This document shows positions 63,285 to 64,000 of a DNA stretch of 64,000 nucleotides, piece after piece (positions within the stretch are counted from its first letter, which is position 1; each line of letters opens with the position of its first letter). This DNA is from Paenibacillus sp. CF384 (lineage in GTDB: Bacteria > Bacillota > Bacilli > Paenibacillales > Paenibacillaceae). The DNA is taken from contig NZ_FNNV01000006.1 of the NCBI RefSeq assembly GCF_900106745.1, positions 186,001 through 250,000 of the forward strand. The letters run 5' to 3'. The notes beneath the pieces were generated by a model. The model was given only the letters and a program-made list of their open reading frames with translations. It made no database searches and was not told the origin of the DNA. Made by a program: the position numbers and the translations under genes.

Positions 63285-64000
63285 TTATACGGAAACGTAA
63301 GAGCCCGTCTCCAAGAATCGCAATTGCGCCGGCGTGAGCGTAACCTCGCTTGCAGCGCAGCTATCCAGCACATACTCCGGCTTCGAAGCGCCGATAATCG
63401 GGAACACCGGGAACGGCTGCGAGGTTAAATACGACAGCGCTATTACGGTGCTGGTCGTACCAAGCTCCGAGGCCAGCTGCTGTACACGCTCCAGCCGATC
63501 AAAGCTGGCGTCGTTGAAATACATCTTCTGCACGCCTGCCGCACTGCCTTGCGTGCCTGCATCCTTGCCCCGTGCATAGCGGCCGCTGAAGAAGCCGTTC
63601 GCTTGCGACGAATACGGAATGACGGTCATCCCCGTCTCCGCAAAATAACTCCGATCCGCATCACTCATCACCACGAGTGTCGGATCTCCGACTGAACCCG
63701 GCGTGCATACGGCTAAATTCCAGAGCGGCTGACTTGCAGCAAATGGCGTTAAGCCATGTTCGGCGGCATAACTTTGAGCCTGCTTGATCCGCTCCACCGT
63801 CCAGTTGGAGCAGCCGATGCTGCGGATGCGGCCGGCTTTCACTTCATCATGCAGCGTTTCCATGATCTCATCAACGGGGACGCTCGCATCGTCGCGATGC
63901 AGCCAGTAAAGATCGATATAATCAGTCTGCAGCTGGCGCAGGCTTCTGGCGATATCCGCTTCGATATCTGCTCGTCCAAGCCTAGGGATGTGCATCGTTG
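63285..64000 (-). CDS. Aldo/keto reductase (5' part cut by window edge)
   Basis: The last ~238 codons are inside the window; the N-terminus lies beyond the right edge. The TIM-barrel NADPH-dependent family is recognised from LRQLQTDYIDLYWLHRDD (Asp/Tyr/Lys/His region), GCSNWTVERIKQA and the coenzyme motif PVFPIIGASKPEYV near the C-terminus. The usual catalytic Tyr and Lys lie outside the window. Family members reduce aldehydes and ketones. It is upstream of the molybdopterin operon but ends with its own terminator. Confidence 0.9.
   Translation of the reverse strand, partial: TMHIPRLGRADIEADIARSLRQLQTDYIDLYWLHRDDASVPVDEIMETLHDEVKAGRIRSIGCSNWTVERIKQAQSYAAEHGLTPFAASQPLWNLAVCTPGSVGDPTLVVMSDADRSYFAETGMTVIPYSSQANGFFSGRYARGKDAGTQGSAAGVQKMYFNDASFDRLERVQQLASELGTTSTVIALSYLTSQPFPVFPIIGASKPEYVLDSCAASEVTLTPAQLRFLETGSYVSV

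Overview
The window looks like a chromosomal segment of a spore-forming Paenibacillus-like bacterium (Bacillota, Paenibacillaceae). The evidence is the gene order, the sporulation and germination genes (spoIIP, gpr, spoVAC-AD-AE), the purine-rich Shine-Dalgarno sequences, a T-box, a CIRCE element and a moderate GC content. Most genes lie on the minus strand. No tRNA, rRNA, prophage, transposase gene or CRISPR array was seen.

From 0 to 45 kb the window is mainly the conserved Bacillales yqe/com/heat-shock block, read on the minus strand. From right to left it holds: moxR-DUF58-transglutaminase; yqeG-yqeH-aroE-yhbY-nadD-yqeK-rsfS-cvfB-methyltransferase; leuS with its T-box leader; comER (plus strand) facing comEA-comEB-comEC; a small coiled-coil gene; a D-2-hydroxyacid dehydrogenase; an ECF sigma/anti-sigma pair; holA, rpsT (plus), gpr; spoIIP-yqxA-lepA-hemW; a GNAT gene; hrcA-grpE-dnaK-dnaJ; two small proteins; a cupin/Gfo-Idh-MocA pair under a LacI-type operator; prmA; an M50 protease; rsmE-mtaB; a Nudix hydrolase; a Na/Pi cotransporter-like gene (plus); an RlmI-like methyltransferase; and the start of a probable sensor kinase cut by the left edge. 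Tightly overlapping ribosome-assembly, RNA-modification and chaperone genes make this a translation and proteostasis region.

From 45 to 64 kb the content becomes more variable: a spoVAC-AD-AE operon with a candidate sigma-G promoter; an unannotated 31-residue membrane peptide; a LacI regulator divergent from a large clan GH-A glycoside hydrolase; an orphan XRE-TPR (RRNPP-like) regulator; a nitroreductase; a 1.05-kb noncoding tandem array of 51-bp units; a sugar-phosphate isomerase/Gfo pair divergent from an AraC regulator; a 185-bp cluster of four palindromes spaced by about 5, 6 and 5 helical turns; and a molybdopterin oxidoreductase-AraC-PhyH gene set with a hexanucleotide microsatellite in its leader. 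An aldo/keto reductase runs off the right edge.

The least explained structures are all noncoding: the 51-bp array (54720-55770), the phased TGTTGCAT-N3-ATGCAACA palindromes (58881-59066) and a 200-bp element with imperfect terminal inverted repeats between lepA and hemW (16570-16769).
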